The position numbers and the translations under genes are program-made. This document shows positions 28,955 through 38,110 of a stretch of 63,053 nt of DNA, piece by piece. The DNA is from Pseudomonadota bacterium. Its GTDB lineage: Bacteria; Pseudomonadota; Gammaproteobacteria; UBA5335. Where the stretch lies: NCBI GenBank assembly GCA_034189865.1, contig JAXHTV010000016.1, positions 1 to 63,053 of the forward strand. Reading direction: 5' to 3'. The notes under the pieces are model-generated. The model was not told where the DNA came from, searched no databases, and saw nothing but the letters and a program-made list of their open reading frames with translations. Positions within the stretch are counted from its first letter, which is position 1. Every line of letters starts with the position of its first letter.

Positions 28955-30202
28955 ATGCAAGCCATCAGTTCAATGTGGAAATACGGAAAATACTTTGTCG
29001 CGGCCTGGGCCATGCTTCTGGCATTGCCGTTGTTTATCCTCGGCGGTAGCGCGTTGACGGTTTATGCCGTGGCCCTCATTGCGCTGGTGCTGGTCGGGGA
29101 TTTGTTTTTTGGCGAAGACTATAAGGAATACGAGGGCACCTATCGATTTCCCGGGCTGTTTTTCTGGCTGGAAACGGCCAGCCAAGCCATTATGATCGCC
29201 ACCACCGTTTTGTATGCATGGCTGCTTGGGCTGCCGGAACTGGATCTACTTGGAATTGCGGCCGCTACGCAGCAGCTGACCGGCTGGGATGTCATGGCGG
29301 CCCAGGCACACAACCCCTGGCATTTCTACGTCGCCGCCTTCTTTATCACGGCTGCCGGAGGTGCCTTGGTCAATGTCGCCATTGCCCATAACCTGATTCA
29401 CCGCACTTACGACCTGAAATCTGTCTGGGTGGGACGGGCAGGCGAGGCGTTCGGCCTGTTCACCTATTTTTCCATCCGCCACCCCTACGGCCATCACAAC
29501 CTGGTCGGCACCCGCGAAGACCCCGCATGGGCCCGCCGGGGCGAAAACTTCTACCATTTCGTGGTCCGTTCCATCGTCGGCCAGTACAAAATGACCTGGG
29601 ACCTGGAGGCCGAACGGCTGCGAAAAATCGGCAAACCGGTATGGAGTTGGCACAATGCCGCGCTGCAAGGATGGGCGCTGGAGGTGCTGGTCGTCGCTCT
29701 GTTCGTGTGGGTCGCCGGTTGGGTCGGCCTGTTGAACATTCTCGGCATCGGTCTAGTCACCCATGTCATGCTGGAGTTTGCGAATTACATGGAACACTAC
29801 GGCTTGGTGCGGGTCCCCTCGGAGCCATTTCAAATACGCCACGCCTGGAACGACAACCACCGCATGTCCCTTTGGGTGGTCGCCGGCGTACCACGTCATG
29901 CGCACCATCACGCTGACGCCCAGGTAGAACACTACGAACTCAAACCCTACCCGGAGGCTCCGCGGACCATCGCCGGGTACGTCGGTACGGCACTGATATC
30001 CCTGGTACCGCCGCTGTGGCACAAGTTGATGACGCCGCGCTTGCTGGAATGGGACGAGAAGTATGCGACGCCGGAAGAAAGACTGATCGCCGCCGAAGAA
30101 AACCGCCTCAGCGGTATTCCAGAACTGGTCGCGGCCGCAGCCGCTTATCAACCAAGTCCCGCGCGCGAATCGCATCGGCCTACAATTTCGCAACCAGCCT
30201 AA
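28955..30202 (+). CDS. AlkB-type integral membrane hydroxylase (second copy)
   Basis: 415 residues, collinear and gap-free with the first copy over nearly the whole length, so the pair is a tandem duplication that has diverged. All His boxes are kept: AHNLIH, HPYGHH, NYMEHYGL, HAWNDNH, RHAHHH. GAGGAG at 28941-28946 precedes ATG 28955; the frame continues upstream to 28829, but those residues have no counterpart in the first copy. Differences cluster in the transmembrane N-terminal third (residues 1-145) and the C-terminal tail, which may reflect different substrate ranges. Electron donor is presumably the Rieske ferredoxin at 26764. Confidence 0.9.
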   Translation: MQAISSMWKYGKYFVAAWAMLLALPLFILGGSALTVYAVALIALVLVGDLFFGEDYKEYEGTYRFPGLFFWLETASQAIMIATTVLYAWLLGLPELDLLGIAAATQQLTGWDVMAAQAHNPWHFYVAAFFITAAGGALVNVAIAHNLIHRTYDLKSVWVGRAGEAFGLFTYFSIRHPYGHHNLVGTREDPAWARRGENFYHFVVRSIVGQYKMTWDLEAERLRKIGKPVWSWHNAALQGWALEVLVVALFVWVAGWVGLLNILGIGLVTHVMLEFANYMEHYGLVRVPSEPFQIRHAWNDNHRMSLWVVAGVPRHAHHHADAQVEHYELKPYPEAPRTIAGYVGTALISLVPPLWHKLMTPRLLEWDEKYATPEERLIAAEENRLSGIPELVAAAAAYQPSPARESHRPTISQPA

Positions 30203-30652
30203 CAAAACATCCTCGCGCGGCCGGTACCCGCTACCCCGGCCGCGCCCTTGAGGGTTTTCCGCCGACCAACTTGACCAACCGTTCAATTCGACCAATAGTG
30301 TAGTTGTCCCGCGGACGTGGAGACGCTATGGTTTGCATCGAACCCAAACGGCCAGACATACGATAAAGGTGAATTCTCGGGCCATGCCCATCGGTTTCGG
30401 CAAAAGGTTCTTGAATACAATTCGTTAAAAATTGCTGAGCCAAAGGCCGAAGTTCCGCTATGATCTGGCAGTCTCTCGGCAGAAAGCGCACAATGCCGCT
30501 TCTGGTGTCGTAGGAAAATCTCGAGGGAACAACAAACGGCAAATCGTGTCGGGACAGTAAATACCGAGAGAGGCTTGCCCTGCAAAGCAGCCGTTTAACC
30601 GCTTTTCAATACACCGCAATCAAAGCAAAAGGCCTTACAAGGAGGTTATAGC
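30203..30652. other. 450-base gap between second alkB and the PQQ dehydrogenase
   Basis: Begins with a GC-rich hairpin at 30215-30245, then AT-richer sequence with no convincing gene. Two overlapping minus-strand frames (30231-30542 and 30283-30585) have non-ATG starts and no ribosome site. The right end has a very strong ribosome site, AAGGAGGTTATA, for the dehydrogenase. The length suggests independent promoter control; I could not identify -35/-10 or a sigma-54 element with confidence. Confidence 0.5.
30215..30245 (+). terminator. Hairpin after second alkB
   Basis: GCGCGGCCGG / CCGGCCGCGC, 10-bp perfect stem with 11-base loop, 12 bases after the alkB stop; a short TTTT follows at 30254. 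Probable terminator. Confidence 0.6.
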
Positions 30653-32899
30653 GTGAAATTGAGCAGCCGATTATTGCTCGTGGGAGCCTTGTTCACAGGC
30701 TGCCTTCCCGCCTTCGCCACGTTAACAACAGTCGACACGTCACCGACTGCATCCATTCGAGAATCACTCCAGAGCATGGATGGCGAACGTTTGGCAAATG
30801 CGAACAGCGAACCGGGCAACTGGCTCGCTCATGGCCGCACCTACTCCGAACAACGTTACAGTCCACTCGAGTCCATCGACACCAACAACGTGGGTGAGTT
30901 AGGACTGGCTTGGTACTGGGATACCAACGTCACCCGCGCACACGAAGCGACCCCCATTGTGGTCGACGGCATCATGTACGCGACCGGCCCATGGAGTGAA
31001 GTCTATGCCCTGGATGCGCGCACGGGTGAATTGCTTTGGCGAAACGACCTCAACGTCGACAAGTCCCGAGGCCAGTATGCGTGTTGCGATGTGGGCAACC
31101 GCGGACCGGCCGTGTGGAAGGGCAAAGTCTTTGTCGGCACCATCGACGGCCGCATGGTGGCGCTCGATGCGGTCAGCGGCGAAATCCTTTGGGACACCCT
31201 GACCATCGACCTCTCTCGCCCCTACACGATTACTGGCGCCCCGCGTGTATTCAACGACAAAGTCATCATCGGCAATGGCGGCGCCGAATACGGTGTGCGC
31301 GGCTATGTGACCGCCTATGACACCGAAACCGGCGAACAGGTTTGGCGTTTCTACACGGTTCCCGGAAATCCCGCTGACGGCTTCGAGAACAAAGCCATGG
31401 AAATGGCGGCGGAAACGTGGGGAGGTGGACCCTGGTGGGAAGTCGGTGGTGGCGGCACCGCATGGAACTCTTTCGCCTATGACCCCGAACTCAACCTGAT
31501 CTATATCGGTGTCGGGAACGGCTCTCCTTGGAACAAATACATCCGCAGCCCCGCCGGCGGCGACAATCTGTTCCTGTCGTCCATCGTCGCAGTCGATGCC
31601 GATACCGGCGATTACGTCTGGCACTACCAGACAACACCAGGCGAAGGCTGGGACTACACCGCCACGGAACACATGATCCTGGCCGACTTGGAGATCGACG
31701 GTCGCGTCCGAAAGGTCATCATGCAGGCGCCGAAGAACGGTTTCTTCTACGTACTCGACCGCGAAACGGGCGAGTTCATCTCGGCGAAAAACTTCGTGCC
31801 GGTCACTTGGGCCACCCATATCGACCCAGACACCGGCCGACCGGTCGAAACGGACAACGACTACAAAGACCATATGGTCATCCAGCAGCCCTCGCCCCTC
31901 GGCGGACATAACTGGATGCCGATGTGCTATAGCCCCGATACCGGCCTGGTCTATTTCCCCGCACAGGAAATGACCATGGTCTACGACCACGACGAAGAGT
32001 TCGTCTACACGCCCGGCTACTGGAACGTGGGCATGAATGTCATGAAAGACATCATGGTGCCCACTTGGGTCGACCCGGCCTTGATCAAGGCCGTCGCGAA
32101 AAAATCCGCACGCGGTTATCTGTTGGCCTGGGATCCGGTCAAGCAGCAGTCCGCCTGGCGAGTCGACCACGGCGGCATGTGGAACGGTGGCATGCTCTGC
32201 ACTGCCGGCGGCTTGGTGTTCGAAGGTAACGGCGACGGCATCTTCGGTGCGTACGACGCTGAAACCGGTCGGCGGCTTTGGGAGTTCGAAGCTCAATCCG
32301 GCATCATCGCCCCACCCATCACCTACGAGATCGATGGCGAACAGTACGTCACCGTCTTGGTCGGTTATGGTGGTGCGGTCGGCTTGTCGTTCAGCATGGT
32401 AGCGGCGAGCCCGGAGCCGAACCGCCCGGAAGGGCGAATCATGACCTTCAAACTCGGCGCGAGCGAGCAGCTACCCGCGATCGAAAAGAAAGCGAAGCTG
32501 CCCGAACCGCCACCCCTTGAGGCGGATCGTGAAACCATCGCGAAGGGCAACAAGCTATATCATCATCACTGTGTCTATTGTCACGGGCCGGGCGCAATCA
32601 GCTCGAAATCCCTTGACGATCTGCGCTACATGGATGCGGAAACTCACGCCAACTTCAACGCCATCGTCCTCGGCGGCAGTGAAGAGCACCTGGGCATGCC
32701 GGGACACGGCGCGAAAATGAGCGTAGACGAAGTCGAGGCGATTCACGCCTACCTGACCAAACTCGGTCACAAGACACTGAAGGCCGAACAAGCACCCGAA
32801 TGGTGGAAGTCCATCAAGTCGGTCGTATACGGCGTGCTTGCCGCCATAGTCGGGTTCTTCACTGGCATCTTCAGTTGGCTCATGAACGCCGGCGCTTAA
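30653..32899 (+). CDS. PQQ- and heme-dependent alcohol dehydrogenase (quinohemoprotein type)
   Basis: 748 residues, periplasmic. Signal peptide (SRLLLVGALFTG, cleavage near AFA-TL). Eight-bladed PQQ propeller with the vicinal disulfide C144-C145 (YACCDVGNRG), the TPGEGWDYTATE segment holding the catalytic Asp, and repeated W-docking blades ending DARTGELLW. The block APKNGFFYVLDRETGEFISAKNFVPV is split here only for length; its pieces match quinohemoprotein ethanol dehydrogenases. A C-terminal cytochrome c domain has CVYCH at 640-644. It should oxidise alcohols, probably products of the adjacent AlkB hydroxylases. Unusual: a hydrophobic C-terminal helix (about 722-745) after the heme domain. 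GTG start with perfect AAGGAGGT. Confidence 0.93.
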   Translation: MKLSSRLLLVGALFTGCLPAFATLTTVDTSPTASIRESLQSMDGERLANANSEPGNWLAHGRTYSEQRYSPLESIDTNNVGELGLAWYWDTNVTRAHEATPIVVDGIMYATGPWSEVYALDARTGELLWRNDLNVDKSRGQYACCDVGNRGPAVWKGKVFVGTIDGRMVALDAVSGEILWDTLTIDLSRPYTITGAPRVFNDKVIIGNGGAEYGVRGYVTAYDTETGEQVWRFYTVPGNPADGFENKAMEMAAETWGGGPWWEVGGGGTAWNSFAYDPELNLIYIGVGNGSPWNKYIRSPAGGDNLFLSSIVAVDADTGDYVWHYQTTPGEGWDYTATEHMILADLEIDGRVRKVIMQAPKNGFFYVLDRETGEFISAKNFVPVTWATHIDPDTGRPVETDNDYKDHMVIQQPSPLGGHNWMPMCYSPDTGLVYFPAQEMTMVYDHDEEFVYTPGYWNVGMNVMKDIMVPTWVDPALIKAVAKKSARGYLLAWDPVKQQSAWRVDHGGMWNGGMLCTAGGLVFEGNGDGIFGAYDAETGRRLWEFEAQSGIIAPPITYEIDGEQYVTVLVGYGGAVGLSFSMVAASPEPNRPEGRIMTFKLGASEQLPAIEKKAKLPEPPPLEADRETIAKGNKLYHHHCVYCHGPGAISSKSLDDLRYMDAETHANFNAIVLGGSEEHLGMPGHGAKMSVDEVEAIHAYLTKLGHKTLKAEQAPEWWKSIKSVVYGVLAAIVGFFTGIFSWLMNAGA

Positions 32900-32913
32900 A
32901 CGACTATCGCGCT

Positions 32914-32952
32914 AAAAAAGCGCGGCAGGTTGAATACTTGCCGCGCTTTTTT
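32914..32952. terminator. Bidirectional terminator between PQQ dehydrogenase and alaS
   Basis: AAAAAAGCGCGGCA, 11-base loop, TGCCGCGCTTTTTT: A-run and T-run on opposite sides, so it can end transcripts from both strands. Marks the right edge of the hydrocarbon cluster. Confidence 0.9.
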
Positions 32953-33031
32953 ATTCCCATCAGCCGCCCGGTGGTTTTTGGACAAAAAAATATCGGTACT
33001 CAAGGCACCGAGCGTCAGTACATCACACCGC

Positions 33032-35647
33032 TCACAAGCGCGCTTCGACCCAAGCGGCCACGTCCGCCAGGGCAGCATCCAAGTTGGACGGATCACTGCC
33101 TCCAGCCTGGGCCATATCCGCTCGTCCACCCCCGCGGCCGCCCACCTGGGACGCCACATGATTGGCAAGTTCGCCGGCCGGAACGGTTTGACACAAATCC
33201 TTGGTCACGCCCACCACCAAGACGACCTTCCCCTCATCGGCGCTCGCCAGCACGATCGCGGCAGTACCCAAGCGGTTTTTTAAATCGTCAACCGCTGTTC
33301 GCAAAGCTTTGGCATCAGCACCGTCCAAACGTGCCGCCAAAACTTGGGCATGGCCGACCGTCACGGCCTGGGACGCCAGATCGCCACCACCGCCGGCCGC
33401 GAGCTGTCCCCTGAGCTTTTCGAGTTCTTTTTCCAACCGGCGGTTTTGCTCCACCAGCTGCTGCACGCGATGAACCAAACCGTCCCGAGATGTTTTGGTT
33501 AGATCAGCCAGATGGGTCAATGTGCTTTCGTTGGCTGCCACCCAACTCAACGCTGCCTCGCCGGTCACGGCCTCGATCCGGCGAACGCCGGCGGCGACTC
33601 CAGCCTCGGAAATAATTTTGAACAAGCCGATATCGCCGGTTCTGGCCACATGCGTGCCGCCGCACAGTTCGGTGGAAAACTCACCCAGACGAACCACGCG
33701 AACCACGTCGCTGTATTTCTCACCGGCCAACGACAACGCACCGGCGGCAATCGCCTCTTGCAACGGCAGGGAGCGGGTTTCCGCTTCCCGGTTATTCAGA
33801 ATCTCGGCATTGACCCGCTGCTCGATCTGCGCCAACTCGTCCGGCGTGACAGGTTCAAAGTGTGCAAAGTCGAATCGCAACCGCTCCGCATCGACCAACG
33901 ACCCTTTCTGCGCGACATGACTGCCAAGCACCCCACGCAAGGCGGCATTGAGCAGATGAGTCGCCGAGTGGTTACGCCGAATCGCATCGCGTCGGATCAC
34001 GTCCACCTCTGGACGCACGGCGTCACCCACGGCGAGCCGCCCCTCGCGAACGATGCCGATATGAATGTGGACACCACCTTCCTTTTGGGTGTCGATCACC
34101 TCGAAACGGCCGCGATCGGTCGCAATCCAACCGCTATCACCCACCTGACCGCCAGACTCGGCATAGAACGGGGTCCGCTCCAGCACGATTCGGCCTTCGC
34201 TGCCGGTAGCCAATTCGCCAACGGCCCGACCGTCCGCGAACAAGGCAACCACCTTGGCTTCGTCTTCAGTCCGCTCATAGCCGCTGAAGCGGAACTGACG
34301 AACAACATCCGCGTCCACGACGTCGGCAAGGCGGATGGTTTCACCCATCTCGAAATGACTGGCGGCGCGAGCCATCCGACGTTGCTCGGCCATGGCTTGC
34401 TCGAAACCCGCCGTGTCCACGTCTAAGCCACGCTCCCGAGCCACATCCGCGGTAAGATCGGCGGGGAATCCGTACGTATCGTACAAGCGAAAAACCGTCT
34501 GCCCGGGAATCACAGACCCCGACAAGCCAGCAATGGCTTCCTCCAAATGCCCCATACCCTGGTCCAGCGTCTGCAGGAAACGTTCTTCCTCTTGTCGCAG
34601 CACCCGCTCAACCAGCGCCTGTTGGGCCACCAACTCGGGGTACGCTTGGCCCATCTGGCCGACCAAAGGCACCACCATACGGTAGAAAAACGGCTCATCG
34701 ACACCCAGTTTATGGCCGTGACGGGCGGCCCGTCGAATGATGCGGCGCAATACGTAGCCGCGCCCTTCATTGGATGGCAACACGCCGTCCACCACCAAAA
34801 AAGCGCTGGCGCGGATGTGATCGGCAATCACTTTCAGTGAGTTGTTCTGACCGTCTTCGGTTCCGGTGATTTCGGCCGCGGCGTCGATGAGGTGGCGAAA
34901 CAGATCGATGTCATAATTGCTGTGAACGCCCTGCACCACTGCCGCAAGCCGCTCCAGCCCCATACCGGTGTCCACCGAGGGCTTCGGTAGCGGGTTGAGC
35001 GTCCCGTCGGCTTCCCGCGAATATTGCATAAACACGAGATTCCAGATCTCGACGTAGCGATCGCCGTCTTCATCGGGTGTGCCGGGAGGGCCGCCCGGAA
35101 TTTCGGGACCGTGGTCGTAAAAGATCTCTGAACACGGCCCGCAAGGCCCCGTATCCCCCATGGCCCAGAAGTTGTCCTTCTCGCCGATGCGGGAAAACCG
35201 CGAGGGATCGACCCCGATATCGCGCAACCAGATCTCCGCCGCCTCGTCGTCCTGATCGAAAACCGTCACCCAGAGCCGTTCGGCCGGCAACTTAAGCACC
35301 CCGGTCAAATATTCCCAGGCAAAGTGAATCGCGTCGCGTTTGAAGTAGTCGCCAAAACTGAAGTTGCCGAGCATTTCGAAAAAGGTATGGTGACGCGCGG
35401 TATATCCGACGTTTTCCAGATCGTTGTGTTTGCCGCCCGCCCGCACACAACGCTGGGAACTGGCCGCCCGCGTATAGGGCCGCTGCTCCCGGCCCAGGAA
35501 CACGTCTTTGAACTGAACCATACCGGCATTGGTGAACAGCAACGTGGGATCATCCGCCGGCACCAGGGCACTGCTGGGCACGACGGTGTGCCCGCGTTCA
35601 CGGAAGAATTCCAAAAAGCTCTCTCGGAGATCGGCGCTACTGGTCAT
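33032..35647 (-). CDS. alaS: Alanyl-tRNA synthetase
   Basis: Class II synthetase of 871 residues: catalytic domain ([23 protein letters not shown]), editing domain with [12 protein letters not shown] near 560 and [13 protein letters not shown] near 664 (zinc ligands), and a C-terminal C-Ala domain with the [12 protein letters not shown] motif. Normal length. Downstream of recX; in relatives the next gene is lysC or csrA, but here the hydrocarbon cluster intervenes. Confidence 0.98.
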   Translation of the reverse strand: MTSSADLRESFLEFFRERGHTVVPSSALVPADDPTLLFTNAGMVQFKDVFLGREQRPYTRAASSQRCVRAGGKHNDLENVGYTARHHTFFEMLGNFSFGDYFKRDAIHFAWEYLTGVLKLPAERLWVTVFDQDDEAAEIWLRDIGVDPSRFSRIGEKDNFWAMGDTGPCGPCSEIFYDHGPEIPGGPPGTPDEDGDRYVEIWNLVFMQYSREADGTLNPLPKPSVDTGMGLERLAAVVQGVHSNYDIDLFRHLIDAAAEITGTEDGQNNSLKVIADHIRASAFLVVDGVLPSNEGRGYVLRRIIRRAARHGHKLGVDEPFFYRMVVPLVGQMGQAYPELVAQQALVERVLRQEEERFLQTLDQGMGHLEEAIAGLSGSVIPGQTVFRLYDTYGFPADLTADVARERGLDVDTAGFEQAMAEQRRMARAASHFEMGETIRLADVVDADVVRQFRFSGYERTEDEAKVVALFADGRAVGELATGSEGRIVLERTPFYAESGGQVGDSGWIATDRGRFEVIDTQKEGGVHIHIGIVREGRLAVGDAVRPEVDVIRRDAIRRNHSATHLLNAALRGVLGSHVAQKGSLVDAERLRFDFAHFEPVTPDELAQIEQRVNAEILNNREAETRSLPLQEAIAAGALSLAGEKYSDVVRVVRLGEFSTELCGGTHVARTGDIGLFKIISEAGVAAGVRRIEAVTGEAALSWVAANESTLTHLADLTKTSRDGLVHRVQQLVEQNRRLEKELEKLRGQLAAGGGGDLASQAVTVGHAQVLAARLDGADAKALRTAVDDLKNRLGTAAIVLASADEGKVVLVVGVTKDLCQTVPAGELANHVASQVGGRGGGRADMAQAGGSDPSNLDAALADVAAWVEARL

Positions 35648-35756
35648 TTAGATCGAATCCAAATCTGCAATGCTGTTGAGTATAGGGAAAGCGGCCGCAG
35701 CGACAAGGCCTTCACCCGAACAGTCGCACCAGCCGCTCCCAGTGTGCCGACACCGG

Positions 35757-36251
35757 CTAGTCCGCGACATCCACATGCCAGATCGGTGCGCCCAGAACTT
35801 GCCGGATCTGACTCGCGCCAAACCCACGCTGCTCCAGAAACCGGGCTTGCTTCAGCCAGGCGCGGCGATCGGCCGGTGGCTTTTCGCCAAAACGTTTCTG
35901 CCGTACCTTTTCCAACTGTCGACGCCAGAGCGTTTCGTCATCCGGAAGCCAACGGGAAATGGTGTTCTCGGATACACCGCGCTCGGCCAGTTGATGACGA
36001 ATCTTAAACGGCCCGTCGCCGCGCTCAATGTGGGAACGCACGAATACCTCGGCAAAGCGCTCATCGCTGAGATAACCGTCGTCGACCAGACGCCCCATCG
36101 TGGCCTCGAGGACGCCATTTGATTGCGCATAGGGCGCCAGCCGGCGCCTGATTTCACCGACCGCATACTCACGCTTTGCCAGCAGACGAATAGCCTTTTG
36201 ATACAGGCCCGATTCATCCAGCGGCGTCTTGTTCGGGGATCTCAGATTCAC
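35757..36251 (-). CDS. recX: RecX, regulatory protein of RecA
   Basis: Small RecA inhibitor made of three-helix repeats: [23 protein letters not shown] near the start, then [23 protein letters not shown]. About 164 residues from GTG 36251 (174 from GTG 36281). Both starts lie inside recA (overlap of 38 or 68 bases), so translation is probably coupled to recA; no later start codon fits. Confidence 0.92.
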   Translation of the reverse strand: MNLRSPNKTPLDESGLYQKAIRLLAKREYAVGEIRRRLAPYAQSNGVLEATMGRLVDDGYLSDERFAEVFVRSHIERGDGPFKIRHQLAERGVSENTISRWLPDDETLWRRQLEKVRQKRFGEKPPADRRAWLKQARFLEQRGFGASQIRQVLGAPIWHVDVAD

Positions 36252-37251
36252 TGCGGCGACGTGACGGAAGCAAACGCTCACGCAAGGTACGATCCAGTTC
36301 CTCGGCGATTTCCGGGTGATCCTTCAAAAACTGGCGGGCGTTTTCTTTTCCCTGACCCACCCGATTGCCCTGGTAGCTGTACCAAGCTCCCGATTTTTCC
36401 ACAAGGTTGTTTTGCACGCCCAAGTCGATCAGCTCGCCTTCGTGCGAGATGCCTTCGCCATAGAGTATTTCGAACTCGGCCTCTTTGAACGGCGGGGCGA
36501 CTTTGTTTTTGACGACTTTAACGCGGGTTTGGTTGCCCACAACCTCATCGCCTTTTTTGATCGCGCCGATGCGGCGAATGTCCAGACGCACCGACGAGTA
36601 GAACTTGAGGGCATTGCCGCCGGTCGTGGTCTCGGGGTTCCCAAACATTACGCCGATTTTCATCCGGATCTGGTTAATGAAAATTACCAGGCAATTGCTG
36701 CGTTTGATATTGGCGGTCAATTTTCGCAGGGCCTGTGACATCAGACGCGCTTGAAGCCCTACGTGGGAATCACCCATTTCGCCTTCGATCTCGGCCTTGG
36801 GCGTCAATGCCGCGACCGAGTCGACCACCACCACATCGACCGCACCGGAGCGCACCAACATGTCGGTGATTTCCAGCGCCTGCTCACCGGTATCGGGCTG
36901 TGATATCAACAACTCGTCCAAATTCACGCCCAGTTTTTCGGCATACTGCGGATCCAGGGCGTGCTCCGCATCGACAAACGCCGCCGTGCCGCCGGCTTTC
37001 TGCGCCTCGGCAACGGTCTGCAGCGTGAGCGTGGTTTTCCCGGATGACTCCGGACCATAGATTTCCACCACACGGCCCCGCGGCAAACCGCCGATACCCA
37101 ATGCCAAATCCAACGTCAGGGAGCCGGTGGAAACCGCCGTGATATCGTTGACCACCTGCGTATCGCCCAGACGCATGATCGAACCTTTGCCGAATTGCCG
37201 TTCGATCTGTCCCAAGGCAGCCGAGAGGGCCTTTTTCCGATTGTCATCCAT
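36214..37251 (-). CDS. recA: Recombinase A
   Basis: 345 residues. Walker [10 protein letters not shown] near 66-74, Walker [11 protein letters not shown], the MAW-like L1/L2 region and [20 protein letters not shown]; no intein. Central to homologous recombination and SOS induction. A canonical CTGT-N8-ACAG LexA box was not recognised in the 220 bases upstream. Order pncC-recA-recX-alaS is the gammaproteobacterial one. Confidence 0.98.
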   Translation of the reverse strand: MDDNRKKALSAALGQIERQFGKGSIMRLGDTQVVNDITAVSTGSLTLDLALGIGGLPRGRVVEIYGPESSGKTTLTLQTVAEAQKAGGTAAFVDAEHALDPQYAEKLGVNLDELLISQPDTGEQALEITDMLVRSGAVDVVVVDSVAALTPKAEIEGEMGDSHVGLQARLMSQALRKLTANIKRSNCLVIFINQIRMKIGVMFGNPETTTGGNALKFYSSVRLDIRRIGAIKKGDEVVGNQTRVKVVKNKVAPPFKEAEFEILYGEGISHEGELIDLGVQNNLVEKSGAWYSYQGNRVGQGKENARQFLKDHPEIAEELDRTLRERLLPSRRRSESEIPEQDAAG

Positions 37252-37472
37252 CTGATTTCCTCACGCGTATTGTCTCTTTCGTCTTCGCTTTGTTTGGCCA
37301 CCATCGGGACAAACGCCATCTGAGCGTCGGTGCTTGTCGGAACACCGGGTCGGTTCATACTCTCTGGCATCGTCAGGGTGTCTCAGCGCGCTGCGACGAC
37401 GTCGCATTATTTCACAATTTCCCTCAAGCCCGCAGGGCAATATCCTCACCGACCCGCGCGGGCGCAACCAAG

Positions 37473-37961
37473 TCAGCCCGCGGCCCTACCAGCCACCATT
37501 TTTGTCATACCCTTTACCGCTTGCAGAACGGCGGCTCGACGAATTGCCTCACGATGACCGGTCATTGTCGCGCAGTGCGTCAACACCTCGCCTTGGCGTA
37601 CCGCCCATCCGAGCCAGACTGTTCCCACAGGTTTTTGTGCGCTGCCGCCTCCAGGGCCGGCAATCCCGGTAACGGCCAGCGCATAATCCGCACCCGATCG
37701 CTCGAGCGCCCCTTGCGCCATGGCCATGACCACCGGCTGGCTGACGGCACCGTTTTGCTCGATCAGCGAACCCGGCACGCCGAGTTGGCCCTGCTTCGCC
37801 GCATTGCTGTAGGTCACCCACCCGCATTCAAACCATTGCGAGCTACCGGGCAGATCCGTCAGACACTTGGCCACCCACCCGCCAGTACACGACTCGGCGG
37901 TGGCCACACGCGCCGACGAGGCCAGCAGAACATGCGCCAAAGATTGAGCGGCCGCGCTCAT
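37473..37961 (-). CDS. pncC: Nicotinamide-nucleotide amidase (CinA C-terminal type)
   Basis: Deamidates NMN to nicotinate mononucleotide in NAD recycling. TAESCTGGWVAKCLTDLPGSS and VTGIAGPGGGS with KPVGTVWLG are the family signature. 162 residues from ATG 37961 (ribosome-like GGTGA upstream); the frame opens at GTG 38018 but the extra 19 residues are not family-like. Upstream of recA, as in E. coli. Confidence 0.93.
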   Translation of the reverse strand: MSAAAQSLAHVLLASSARVATAESCTGGWVAKCLTDLPGSSQWFECGWVTYSNAAKQGQLGVPGSLIEQNGAVSQPVVMAMAQGALERSGADYALAVTGIAGPGGGSAQKPVGTVWLGWAVRQGEVLTHCATMTGHREAIRRAAVLQAVKGMTKMVAGRAAG

Positions 37962-38110
37962 AGCCACGTCACCCGTATCCTGTTTCACACCCGTACCCCA
38001 GTTGTGCGTTTGTTCCACTCAGACTACTTTATTGGGCCCTCGATCAGTACCCGCATCTACCGGAGAAGCGGACCGGACGAGGCCTTCATCGCGGTATTCG
38101 CGGAGAGTTC

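Noticed and set aside
30231-30585. Two overlapping minus-strand frames of about 100 codons in the alkB-PQQ gap
   Set aside because: Non-ATG starts, no ribosome site and no recognisable motif. One (30231-30542) is somewhat protein-like, so I kept only a mention of it in the gap entry.
37252-37472. LexA box upstream of recA
   Set aside because: No CTGT-N8-ACAG or close variant found by eye on either strand.
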